A stretch of DNA of 64,000 nucleotides. It comes from Guillardia theta CCMP2712. Its lineage: Eukaryota; Cryptophyceae; Pyrenomonadales; Geminigeraceae. The stretch lies in the NCBI RefSeq assembly GCF_000315625.1, contig NW_005434659.1, positions 1 through 64,000 of the forward strand, given 5' to 3'. Position 1 is the first letter of the stretch, and each line of letters starts with the position of its first letter. The translations under genes and the position numbers were made by a program. The notes beneath the pieces were generated by a model that was not told where the DNA came from, made no database searches, and was given only the letters and a program-made list of their open reading frames with translations. This document shows positions 23,301 to 35,642 of this stretch, piece after piece.

Positions 23301-26300
23301 TAGGGCTCAACTAAGCAATCATTGCATGTTAATGTAAAATTCTTCGTAAAATTGCATTGACTAAATCCAATTGCACTGCTTGCAGTTTAGTTATCAAAAA
23401 CCTGTGGCATCAAACATCTTGCGAACCGATCGGCTTTGCGATAACCAGACTTGCATTCCACGGCCATGCTTGCCCGATGTTGTAGGGTCTCGTTGTCTAC
23501 AATATCCCGATCAGAACACATCATTCAAGCAAATACAATCCAACCTAGAAACGTTTGCGTACTCCAAAATCCATTGACTCCATAATCTGGTGTGGGAATC
23601 TAAACACAAGCTCAGACTCTGAAAAAACTCCGTCGATTCGCTATTTTACTCACCGGATAGAACGATGCCGTCCCCTCGCTGGATGATATACTCGAAATCC
23701 TTCCAATAAATCATCATCACAGAAGGTCAATTAGTTTTCAACCTGCATGCTGCAGAACCACATCCACAAGGTATTCCGCTAATGCACTGATCTTGAGATT
23801 GAAGATTCCCATTGATGCAATAAAGATTTGAGAACACTCGACAACTGAGCAACACTTATGAGTGGGAAAGACGAGAACCATCCAAATTACCTTGAGTTCC
23901 CTGCAATTGATACGTTTTGTTCATAACTCTGATTTGATGTCAACCAATAGTTGAAGTCACACTTCGACTGAATTTGGTTTCCGTGTAAAAGATAATTTGC
24001 AAGAGGGTCAGGAAAGTATTTGGAAATGTCTGCCATGAAACAAGAAGACTTGCATTCCCAAAACTGAATCAATGCTCCTCGGATATTCGGTATTGAGATA
24101 GATCCTACATTCCACCACACCTTTGACGACTGATTCCACTCAACACCGTTGTCGTATGATACAGATTTTTCAACAAAAAGCTTGAAATCCTGGTCCACAC
24201 ATAACTTGCATTTTACGTAAAGATTTGGAGCTGCTTTCACTGCTCTCAGGTCGGCTTCATATATTCTCAGAAACGGCTTCAAGATTGATTCACTGGATCT
24301 TGTCCCAGGGTCTAGATTGACAGGGAAATCTGTCGGCTGTCTGCCATAGAATCCAAGGCCAGACTCATCAGCCCACTTGTCAATTCCTGCACCAGATAGA
24401 CATTTTTTGACTTTCTGCAACTTGTCATTCATCCAAATACTCATGCTGCAAATGGACAGACGAATGTCGATAAGTACATGATAATGGGCTGCCGTGGAAG
24501 GAACTTCAAGTTCAACAGACATGGACTCGTTCTCATTCAAAACTTGCATGTTCGTCTTTCCAGATTGGAATGTCAAAATTATTTTAGATCCTTCTGTGCG
24601 AATTCGTGCCCAGGTTGAATAGTTCGTGCCGCCTAAGAAAAACAAATATCCAGTCGTTGCAAAATTCTCTGTAATCTCAAAATCAAACGCTAACACGACG
24701 TCAGAGAATTGGCCGCTAACATTTTTGAAATGCGAGATTGGAAACAATTGAAATCCAGAATAATACTTCAAATCGAACCAAACATTCATGCTGGATGACC
24801 AAATCTCAGTGTAGTTGTTAGAAGGAATCATACTCAAGTTTATACTATCAACATTCAAAATCAAGCTTGCAATGTCATCTTTGACACTGATTGAAATTGG
24901 ATTTGAAAAATTCGCAGTCGCAGAAGATGTTGTCGCATGCAAATGAACAAGAACGATGTTTGACTCGGGTAAGTTTACGAGAGTGCGATTTACGAAAAAT
25001 GCTGGATTGCATTCCCCAATAGCATCTCGAGAAACACTGCACATTGGTTGATTGATTGCAAACCATTTGTGTTGGAAATTTCCGATACGAAGCGATTTTG
25101 AGGACTAAAGAAAGGTACATTCTCCGCATGCATGCTTCCAACAAAACTAGATGGAAGCAAAGGACAAGAAACTGGGATACATGCCGGTCGAAGAAACGTG
25201 CAGTCTGATCTGCATACTGTTGTGTACCACCTCGGTGCACTCGCGTTTGTAGTCCCCGGTCTGTACCCTTCCTTGCAGGTGATGTTTAGCGTAGTCCCGA
25301 AGGTGGCTGGTAGCCCGGGGTAGATGCTCTCCGTGTACATGTCGAGCTCGCCAAGGTCGCACACGATGGGAGCGCATGTGCCTCCTTTGGTCAGCGAGCA
25401 GTCGTCACAAGTTGCATTGAAGCTCCTTGGACTGTCGCAGCTTGACACACTCGCGTTCGAGTCCGCCATGACAACCCGGTACCCTTCCTCACACATTGCG
25501 GTGACGCTCACCTTGTGGTTGAGCCTCGTCTCAGACCCAGAGGCTTGATCGAAATACGGTCCCTTTGCCCAGAAGCCGTTCTGCCCGTACGGGGGAACGG
25601 GAAGCAAACTCCAATTCGCCACATGATGTCCAAGAGCAGAAGTGTTGATGACACAGGGTCCAGTACCGCATCCGCAAGGGATCTCCCTGGAGCAGGCTGT
25701 CTGCATCTGAGTATCATAACAATATGCGGATGACGATCTTGTGCAGGAGTCGTTGGTCGTCCCTTGTAACTCAACTCTGAAAGCATATCCGAGGTCACAC
25801 TCCATCTGTACTGTTGTCGTCTCGTTCAGACCAGCCCCACCTCCTAAAACGTGCGCATTTGACAAACTGCTTCTAAACGACGTGCAATTAACATTCCCGC
25901 AGCTGTAAGGCTTTTCACGTCCTGTGACTCCGTCGAGCTTGTATTGACAACTGTCGGTACAAGTCAACCCCATCGCATCCAGCATCGGCTGACCGTCGAA
26001 TCGTTTGTTTCCAGAACATGAAACTTGTATGGATTGGTTGACTGCAATGCTCGAGTTCACAATCCAACCAAGTTGTGGATCAGGGCAGAAAGCGCTGACA
26101 CATCCCAGCTCATTGCTCACGTTGCAGGAAGCCTCACAGCCTATCTCAAAAGCGCGCTGCCCAGCATTCAAACAATCGGCGCTGGCGCCATACGCTGCGA
26201 AGATCTCCGCAAAGTTCGCAGGTACCAATCCACGCCTACAAGTTAGATTCAACTTCTCCCCGTACTTCAGCGAGGATTTCTCTACAATAACAGTTGGATC

Positions 26301-29300
26301 GCCATACAGAGGAATAAGGCAGCTTATGCGCTGGCAGTGCGCCTCTGCCTCCCACCCGCACAGCCCACACCTCGCTTCGTACGACCTGCTCTCAGAGCAG
26401 TTGACAAGATCAGAGTGCGTCTTCAGCACCGCTCGATACCCTTCTTTACATGTCACCGTGACGTTTTCCGAGAAATCGTAAGTTGTATTCAGATGCTCGA
26501 TGTAAGGATCTCCGATGTCAGACACATTGCACACCGCACGCACGCATTGTCGTATTTTCGTCGCAGGATATTCTCCGTCTTCGCAAGTGACCTGATACGA
26601 GGTCGAGCAAGTCTCGTCGCCCAAGCGGTACCCCTCCACACAGCTAAGCGTGACATTCGAAAGATGACCTGCAGACGTTGAGGGCAGGTGGTTCGGAAAC
26701 GTGGTTGATGCACACACGACGGGCAGGCAAGCCAAAGTGTCATACGCGCACATGTCATTGCAAAGTGCTGTGATCTCCTTACTCGCGTTTGGGAGGTTGC
26801 TGCCGGCGCGGAAGCCGACTTTGCATGTCGCATTGACAACGTCCGAGTACTCCACGTAGGCGTGCTCGCCGTCAACGTTGGGATCCTGGAGGGTCAACGG
26901 GGGACATCGAACCTTGTTACAAGACAGGTTTCGGCGATCCCAGTAACAATCTTCGCACATCGCTTCGTAGGTACGACTTTTGTTGCAGAGATAGGAGTCG
27001 CTTGCCGGGGGTCCAGAGGCCCGGTATCCGGGTTTGCATGTGATGTTGACCTGCTTGTCAGAGCTCTTGTTCCAGTAGGCTTCTCCTTCCGCCAGCTCCA
27101 GTACACCACACTCAATTGGAATACACTCGAAGACTTGCGAAAGGTTGCCCTCGGTGCAGGTGATGTCATACTGAGTGAAGCAAGTGTTGTTGAATCGTAC
27201 GTGGTACCCGGGGCTGCAAGTAACTCGGATGATGTCTCCATGCAACGACACGATGCCGCCATCAGCCAAGCTTACAGGCTCCTGACGAGATGTGCCATTG
27301 AGCTCGGAGAAGTTAGATTGAATCAGCTCAGCCGTAGCGTTAGTAGGAACTTGCAAAGCACCGCACTGCACGAGCAGACACCCAGCGGGGCTTGTGAAGG
27401 TACAGTCTGGGAGACACCTGACCTCTGAGTACGGTGAGGCGAGTACATCGCGTGATCCCATGCGAAAGCCATACCGGCACTTCACCTGAAGGCTACCGTT
27501 GACGTGTACCTCCGAAAAGTTTGTCCTCACCAGGTTCGGATCTGTGATGAAGCTCTCGTAGTCTGGGCATAGCATGGGCAGACACTGAAACGCTTCAAAC
27601 TTGCCGTATGCATCACAACTGACTTGATACGAGGCATTCACCTGCGTGCAAACGCTTGCCGTCCCATTCATCGACAGCGCGGATCCTTGCTTGCACTTGA
27701 CCGTCATCACGTCAGCAAACGAAGGGTGAGATAGAGAGATGCTCTCGAGCCACGGACTGGAGGCAACGCTCTCACAAGCCACGGCTTCACAGGTGTAGTT
27801 GGACATCAAAGAGCAATCCATGCACTGCGCCTCAAAGTCGCTGGTCTGGTTAACATCCGGAGGATACACAGCAGACGTCAGCTTAGGCCGATAGCCGTCC
27901 TTGCAGCTCAAAGTTATCCTGCCCCCGTGCAAGACCTGAGGAATGCCTCCATCCATCGAGAGCTCTGTCCCAGCAGACACGTTCCATGTCATGACATTTG
28001 CGAACAAGTGGGAGCTCTCATTAATGTGACATGGTGCATACGAGCACGCGCAGCTTATGCGCTGGCAGTGCGCCTCTGCCTCCCACCCGCACAGCCCACA
28101 CCTCGCTTCGTACGACCTGCTCTCAGAGCAGTTGACAAGATCAGAGTGCGTCTTCAGCACCGCTCGATACCCTTCTTTACATGTCACCGTGACGTTTTCC
28201 GAGAAATCGTAAGTTGTATTCAGATGCTCGATGTAAGGATCTCCGATGTCAGACACATTGCACACCGCACGCACGCATTGTCGTATTTTCGTCGCAGGAT
28301 ATTCTCCGTCTTCGCAAGTGACCTGATACGAGGTCGAGCAAGTCTCGTCGCCCAAGCGGTACCCCTCCACACAGCTAAGCGTGACATTCGAAAGATGACC
28401 TGCAGACGTTGAGGGCAGGTGGTTCGGAAACGTGGTTGATGCACACACGACGGGCAGGCAAGCCAAAGTGTCATACGCGCACATGTCATTGCAAAGTGCT
28501 GTGATCTCCTTACTCGCGTTTGGGAGGTTGCTGCCGGCGCGGAAGCCGACTTTGCATGTCGCATTGACAACGTCCGAGTACTCCACGTAGGCGTGCTCGC
28601 CGTCAACGTTGGGATCCTGGAGGGTCAACGGGGGACATCGAACCTTGTTACAAGACAGGTTTCGGCGATCCCAGTAACAATCTTCGCACATCGCTTCGTA
28701 GGTACGACTTTTGTTGCAGAGATAGGAGTCGCTTGCCGGGGGTCCAGAGGCCCGGTATCCGGGTTTGCATGTGATGTTGACCTGCTTGTCAGAGCTCTTG
28801 TTCCAGTAGGCTTCTCCTTCCGCCAGCTCCAGTACACCACACTCAATTGGAATACACTCGAAGACTTGCGAAAGGTTGCCCTCGGTGCAGGTGATGTCAT
28901 ACTGAGTGAAGCAAGTGTTGTTGAATCGTACGTGGTACCCGGGGCTGCAAGTAACTCGGATGATGTCTCCATGCAACGACACGATGCCGCCATCAGCCAA
29001 GCTTACAGGCTCCTGACGAGATGTGCCATTGAGCTCGGAGAAGTTAGATTGAATCAGCTCAGCCGTAGCGTTAGTAGGAACTTGCAAAGCACCGCACTGC
29101 ACGAGCAGACACCCAGCGGGGCTTGTGAAGGTACAGTCTGGGAGACACCTGACCTCTGAGTACGGTGAGGCGAGTACATCGCGTGATCCCATGCGAAAGC
29201 CATACCGGCACTTCACCTGAAGGCTACCGTTGACGTGTACCTCCGAAAAGTTTGTCCTCACCAGGTTCGGATCTGTGATGAAGCTCTCGTAGTCTGGGCA

Positions 29301-32300
29301 TAGCATGGGCAGACACTGAAACGCTTCAAACTTGCCGTATGCATCACAACTGACTTGATACGAGGCATTCACCTGCGTGCAAACGCTTGCCGTCCCATTC
29401 ATCGACAGCGCGGATCCTTGCTTGCACTTGACCGTCATCACGTCAGCAAACGAAGGGTGAGATAGAGAGATGCTCTCGAGCCACGGACTGGAGGCAACGC
29501 TCTCACAAGCCACGGCTTCACAGGTGTAGTTGGACATCAAAGAGCAATCCATGCACTGCGCCTCAAAGTCGCTGGTCTGGTTAACATCCGGAGGATACAC
29601 AGCAGACGTCAGCTTAGGCCGATAGCCGTCCTTGCAGCTCAAAGTTATCCTGCCCCCGTGCAAGACCTGAGGAATGCCTCCATCCATCGAGAGCTCTGTC
29701 CCAGCAGACACGTTCCATGTCATGACATTTGCGAACAAGTGGGAGCTCTCATTAATGTAACATGGTGCATACGAGCACCCGCACACCGAAGACGAGCAGG
29801 ATCCTTGGAACTTTACCTCTCCGTCAAGGCACCTGATGTATGACATAGCATCGCCGGACCAGCAGGATGATCCATTGAGATGATATCCTGTGATGCAACT
29901 AAAAGATATGTTGTCATCGTGAAAAAGCACCGGCAAGGGACTGACACTCGGTATGATCGTAGTTGGGATCGATGAGATAGGGCAGATCACTCTCATACAC
30001 ATCTTCCTTGTAGTGAGCTGGCAGTCGGATCTGCATACTGTTGTGTACCACCTCGGTGCACTCGCGTTTGTAGTCCCCGGTCTGTACCCTTCCTTGCAGG
30101 TGATGTTTAGCGTAGTCCCGAAGGTGGCTGGTAGCCCGGGGTAGATGCTCTCCGTGTACATGTCGAGCTCGCCAAGGTCGCACACGATGGGAGCGCATGT
30201 GCCTCCTTTGGTCAGCGAGCAGTCGTCACAAGTTGCATTGAAGCTCCTTGGACTGTCGCAGCTTGACACACTCGCGTTCGAGTCCGCCATGACAACCCGG
30301 TACCCTTCCTCACACATTGCGGTGACGCTCACCTTGTGGTTGAGCCTCGTCTCAGACCCAGAGGCTTGATCGAAATACGGTCCCTTTGCCCAGAAGCCGT
30401 TCTGCCCGTACGGGGGAACGGGAAGCAAACTCCAATTCGCCACATGATGTCCAAGAGCAGAAGTGTTGATGACACAGGGTCCAGTACCGCATCCGCAAGG
30501 GATTTCAGCAGTACAAACCTGCTCTTGTGCAGGCGTTCCATCATCACAAGTCAAGTTTGCTACTGTATTGCACTCTGCAGCCATTGATGAAAATCCAAAG
30601 TCACATTCAACAAGAAACGTATCACCATGTCTGATGACTTTTGAGGTGTCTGTAGCAGAGTGAGTGTTGGATGGCAAGGACATTTCGATCAAATTACATA
30701 TCACCCTTTGACAAATTGAAATATTGTATCCACAGTTGCTTTGACACTGTGTGAGAAACCAGGGCTTTGAGGATGGAAGTGTAGAGCTGGGGCGATATCC
30801 GTGCTTGCACGTTACATTTACATATTCCTGATATTTTACAGCAGAGGGCATGGTTGAAACCACATTGTTGTCGAATGAATATTGGATGTATGGGAAACAC
30901 ATTGCAGGATTACAAGAGATGTTGCTGACAAATGATCCATTGCTACACACCAAGTTGTATCCAGCCACACCATTATCACAAGTGACGTCCGACTGCTTTG
31001 ACGATGTTGCAAAGTAACCATCCAAGCAAGTTACGTGAACGAATTGCCCGTTGTCAAAGATGCTTCTAGCTGAGACATCAGTGGGATAAGTAATGCTTTT
31101 GGCATGGCTGACATTGTCTACCGTCACTCCCTTGCAGGTGGTACAAGTACCGTCCTGATATCGAATACATTCTTGAATGCCATGCAGGACTCCATCATCA
31201 CATGAGACTCTAAAACTGCTATTACACGTGTTTGGCAAATAAAATCCATTTTGACAATTAAACAGAATACTTTGACTGTGATACAGCTGAAACCTGTAAG
31301 CATTTGGATTGAAACTTATCAAAGTATTTTGATCCAGTTTCTCCAAAGCGACGGCATAACTTGGAAGATTGAAGCCTTCACAAGTAGATCGTTCACAAGG
31401 TAAGAATTGAGTAAATGTACAATCAGCAGAGCATCGAACCACTTGCCATGTTGGTGTTGATGGGTCACTGGAACCAGGTCGATAGCCGTAAGCACAGGTA
31501 AAATTTGCGCTCTGATTGAAAAGCACTTGATTACTCGATTGAATAGTAGAGAATTGTTGAGAGGAAGACTGTACAGGACAAAAAATTGGTTTACAGACAT
31601 ATCGGCTCTGCCAGCCATATTGTGTGCAGAACATTTCGTGCTCGTGACTTGTGTTGCACGGAGGAGGAACACTCGAAAACTCAGATGGCACAGATCTATA
31701 ACCTTCTTTACATTGCACAGTAATGCTCTGATTCACTCTGATCTGCAAGTTGGAGCTCCACGAGGAAATATGGAAGAAATTTTTCAGATTTTCAATTGAT
31801 GGACAGGTACCACACTGAGAACCATCACCATTGAACGCCTCACAAACAACAAACCTGGGAATTTGTGAAGATTCTGACGTTGCAAGAAATTTTCCATCAA
31901 TGCATTTGATCGTGTAATAAGAATCGCACGTGGTTCCGTTCACTCTGTACCCTGACATACACACCACGGTCAACTGCTCTCCTTCAACATAAATTTTGTC
32001 GAGAAGATTCGAGTCTACCGAAGAATGCAGCTGAGGCGGGATCCTACCACACTCCTTTGGGATGCATACTTTCAAAGGACTGACAGTGCAGTTGGACCCG
32101 CAAGTATACTTCACATATTCTGTAAAATTGTTTTCGCCAAAAGTATATCCTGGCAAACACTTCCCATATGCATTTTCCCCGTAGTAAACATAATCGACGG
32201 TTGAGGAAGAACTTGGATTTGTGTAAAATTGCATATTACTTCCCAGTTGACCATGCAAATGGCATCGCATTACAGAACAATACCAAGGGCGATTCCAAGC

Positions 32301-35115
32301 GCAATCGTTGCAACGCGCTGGGAAACTACCAGGCGCATATCCTGGGATGTATGGGCAATCGGACCAAGCTTGTGGAAATTTTTGAATTGGAGTTGGAGCA
32401 TGAGTAGCTATGCATTCAACTAATACCAGCTGCCCGTGCGGAACAATTTCATTGGCCAACTCTTGCAGCGGATTCGAAGCTGTGCCCGTTTCGATGAGCA
32501 CATTGTCATATTCATCACTGAAGGTTTGGTAAAATGATGGACAAAAACCTTCGCCACAGCTGCTATTACTTCCATTCACACAAGACACCTGGATGCAACT
32601 TTGTTGGCCTGAAAATTGACCATCAATGCAAGAAACAACAAATGATTTTTGACATCTAGAACTCTTCACCACATATCCCATAGGACAACTAATTGTGATT
32701 GATTGACCGTGAAAATATTGCTTCTCGGCAGACCACTGTGCATCATACTGGAATCCAAGTCCACTGTACGTTCCACAAGGCAAGGGGACGCATTGCTTGA
32801 TCCCAGAATACGAGCAGTCACTGTTACACCTTATTTGAAAGCTCTTGGGATCGCTTGCCGTGGCAATTGTAACCCCGCCAGTGACAGCTCTGTATCCAAG
32901 GGCACATTCAATCATCTTCGTATCATTCAAACTCACCACTGACCCAACAGACACGGAATTTGAAGTCGAGAATGCAGGACATTGGATAGGTTTGCAACTT
33001 TTCCCAAGTGATTCAAGCTGACAATTATCGCAAGTAATGTTGTAAGACTGAGGTTCCAAACAACTCGATACTGAGTTTGAAGTAGCGCGATAGCCACTTT
33101 TGCAGGTCACGAGAAGTTTTGAGTCCATGTATGTTTGAGCAATGGATAGAGCACCCGGTACGACTGAAGGAAGGTCACAGACACCTCCACTTGCTGTTCC
33201 ACAACGATCTCCCGCTGTACAATTTATAGGAACACAGTGTTGATCAGTGCCATTCAAAATTCCGGCCTTGCATGAAACCGTGAAGACTGTCTTACAATCC
33301 ATCAAACGTGTTCCAAAAACTTTGTAACCTTTCTGACAAGGAACGGAGGTCAAACCACCTTCTGGAATATCAAAACTGCTTCCGATGGTACCACCAGTTG
33401 GAAAGAACTTAGCGCATGGTATCATCGCGCACTCATAAAGTGGAAAGTATGAACATGTGTCCATGCACTTAACTTCAAAACTTTGTGGATCTTGTACCAG
33501 GGGAACTTTTGTTGACCCGACGATTCTGGCTCTGTATCCAGGCTTGCACTGTACCTTCACAACACTCTCATACTCGACATTCCATTGTGTGACTAAAACG
33601 CCACCGATAGATCTAACACAAAAGGTCAAGGAGATACAAACAAAAATACCAAATGCATACATGTTGCTCCGTAATATTGTCGGTTTGTACGAGACAACTT
33701 CCATCGTAGCTTTGTTGAACAATGGCCAATCTTCATAATTTCCGCAGGATATTTTTTTGCAAGTAGCTTTCGATTGGTATGTACAGTCGTTGCATGTCGC
33801 TGTGTATGAAGGCTGAAATGAGCAGTCTGAAAAGTTCCCTTCCTATTCAACGAGTCAGACCTGCATCTTCACTACAATTTCAACTCACATTGGCCCGGAA
33901 ACCTGAAGGGCACTGTACTTGCACTGACTGTCCATGTGCAACAGAAGTAACCGGAGACCATGTCTCTGCAAAAGCGTCATAGGGTGGTGCAGCCTTGGAA
34001 TAAGGTTGACAAGAGGCTTCTCCACAACCGCATTGCATCGGAACACAACTTTTGAGTCCAACCAAGACACCGTCCGAGCATGTGACGGCAAAATGTTTTG
34101 CGCATGAAGTCCCGGAGACCTTATACCCTAGATCACAGGAGATTTGAAGCTCATTGCCATGGTACAATACACCAGATGCATTGAATGAACTGTTACCTGG
34201 AGCCTGCACAACAGGACATTGTACCAAAGTGCAATTCTGTATTCCAGAAAGCATGCAGGAATCCTTGCAGGTAACGTTGTATGACCTTGGTGCATCAGGA
34301 GATGATGAATTCGCACGAAATCCAGAGTAGCAATTTACAACGATGATGTCTCCATATTGAAGAATGGTCTCATCAATGAAATAAGGCTCAGGTTTATGAG
34401 CGGTTGCTGCTGAAAGAAACTTTGTTGTGCCATAAGGATCTAATGCAGTCAATGGCCTACATTGCTGGATCCGGCAGCGTTGAATTGGACCTGAGATTGG
34501 TGATGGCCACCATGTACAGTTTTCACAAGATAAAGCATAGGAAGTTGCATTGCTTTGGCAGTGCTTTTGAAAATCAAAAGTAGTGTTCCCAGGCCATGGT
34601 TTATACCCAGGAAGGCACACAACTTCATTGGTGCTGTTTTGGACGGGCATGAAGACTTTCATGTACGGGTCATCAACGAATTCAGGGCACTTGGTACAAC
34701 CGATGGGACTACAAACTTGTCCCTGTTCGTAGTTGCCATCCTGATAAAGACACAACGGGTTAGGTGATCCAGGGCCATTGAGAAAGAAGCCATCATCGCA
34801 TGAGAGTGTCACTCGGCCGCCAACCACCGCGGATACCGGTCTCGCTGTCATGTTCAAGCCCACAGGATAGTCTCCACAGGACTTGGGAACACACCGTCTC
34901 CATCCGTAATGCGTAGGAGTAGTAGATTCCAAGCTCACCATTTCCTGGAAGAAAGATGAAACATCGAGCAAAGAGTGAGAAAATTCGGTTCGTACCTGTA
35001 ATTCAGGGTTGCCACTGTTGTCAACAGTGCACATGATGGCCATGGATTGCTGTGATCCATGTGTGCTTGCTGCAGGAATCAAAAGGATTGAGAGGAAAAT
35101 TCGGAACAAAAACAT
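14313..35115 (-). CDS. Giant type I membrane protein with dozens of CCP/sushi-like modules
   Basis: Not assigned to a named family. It starts at the ATG at 35115 with a signal peptide (MFLFRIFLSILLIPAAS). From there to about 18200 it consists of Cys-rich modules of 60-75 residues with a recurring pattern: V.VTCK.GYR, a loop, then CDDC and C.PVVC.L. They resemble complement-control (sushi) repeats and carry many N-glycosylation sequons. About 8.5 kb, from roughly 33600 to 25130, is a single open exon. Elsewhere exons are short with introns near 50 nt. A laminin-G/concanavalin-like segment (about 25000-24200) follows the big exon, and more Cys modules continue to about 18800. An Ala/Pro stalk, one transmembrane helix (about 17400) and a coiled-coil cytoplasmic tail end at LEDIGLD, stop 14313. 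It is probably a cell-surface adhesion or recognition protein. The single-gene reading rests on strand, order and module type; a split into two genes is possible. Confidence 0.65.
17331..17485 (-). other. Transmembrane exon of the giant protein
   Basis: After a TGTAG acceptor the minus strand encodes a glycine-rich hydrophobic helix (SGGGGAVCALMCIALVY) followed at once by RRRKRQ, a typical cytoplasmic stop-transfer. Beyond it, exons encode charged helices (GIQELRNKIDADDGEDILL; IERDLLEEIRNPFFYSLY). This places the Cys modules outside and the C-terminus inside. Confidence 0.65.
24200..25020 (-). other. Laminin-G / concanavalin-like segment of the giant protein
   Basis: About 270 residues lack the Cys-module pattern and look like an LamG-type beta sandwich: VVLAFDFEITENF, GYLFFLGGTNYSTWARI, HYHVLIDIRLSICSMSIWMND. 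This could bind carbohydrate or another protein. The assignment is by pattern only. Confidence 0.45.
25201..25682. repeat. 482-bp direct repeat, distal copy
   Basis: Matches 30022-30503 at an offset of 4821 bp (1607 codons). It encodes the modules from CGCGTGPC through CKEGYRPGTTNASAPRW. It lies downstream, in gene direction, of the 1731-bp tandem pair. Confidence 0.9.
26319..29781. repeat. 1731-bp in-frame tandem duplication inside the giant protein exon
   Basis: Copies at 26319-28049 and 28050-29780 appear identical except near the distal edge (28028 g versus 29759 a; 28048 g versus 29779 c). The period is 1731 bp, exactly 577 codons, so the frame is kept and about 577 residues of Cys modules are repeated almost unchanged. 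Confidence 0.93.
30022..30503. repeat. 482-bp direct repeat, proximal copy
   Basis: Near-identical to 25201-25682. The two copies bracket the 1731-bp tandem duplication and unique flanks. Similarity stops abruptly at 30504 (t versus c, then unrelated sequence). Confidence 0.9.
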
Positions 35116-35642
35116 CACGCCCTGGTCAGTTGAACTCTGAGTCACATGAGGTCAAGCCATCCGAGTCCATTGGGACTGGTTCAGCTTCACGAGGAGCAAG
35201 AGACTCTCAGTATCCTCCTGCCATGTCCTCCCGCCATGCCGCTTCATGAGCTCCTTCCCACAAACACCTTCTCCATGGTGACTCTCCGCATCAACAGAGT
35301 TGACTAAAACTACAGAAGTGTTATACTGAACTATTACTTAATATTTGACATCTGAGATTGCCTCAGAGAAACAGCAACCAAGCTGGCCTCAGAAAGCTGG
35401 CGCATGCCCAACATCTGCCCAAAATGCAGAATGACATCCTTCACGTTCTCCTCTCTCTTCGTCTGCCTCCTCACCATCCTGCACTCCTTCCTCATCCTCC
35501 TTCTCATAAGAATCCTTCCCCTTCCTGTCCTCCTCCTAACAGCATGCAACGATTACTCCTTCCCCCATCTTGTTTCATTTTGACTCCCCACTCTCCTCAC
35601 TCACGTTCATAATGATAATTCACTCAGGCAAAATTGGCCCGC
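35116..35642. promoter_or_regulatory. Divergent promoter region
   Basis: Between the ATG of the giant membrane-protein gene (-) and the ATG of the RRM gene (+). A CT-rich stretch with many TCCTC runs lies at about 35450-35600. An apparent acceptor just before 35631 (attcactcag) suggests a 5'-leader intron for the RRM gene. Confidence 0.4.

Noticed and set aside
26337-29159. Repeated pairs of identical 120-190-codon plus-strand frames
   Set aside because: Antisense shadows of the 1731-bp duplicated coding unit; they recur only because the unit is duplicated.
25201-30503. Spaced direct repeats considered as a CRISPR-like or transposon (LTR) structure
   Set aside because: The repeats are coding, long and in frame, with no short regular spacers, no terminal TG/CA, no target-site duplication and no transposase or reverse transcriptase nearby.
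33602-33680. Hydrophobic stretch MYAFGIFVCISLTFCVRS read as a second signal peptide inside the giant gene
   Set aside because: It starts at a GTATGC donor and ends at TGTTAG. Removing these 48 nt keeps the frame and joins two Cys-module halves, so it is an intron.
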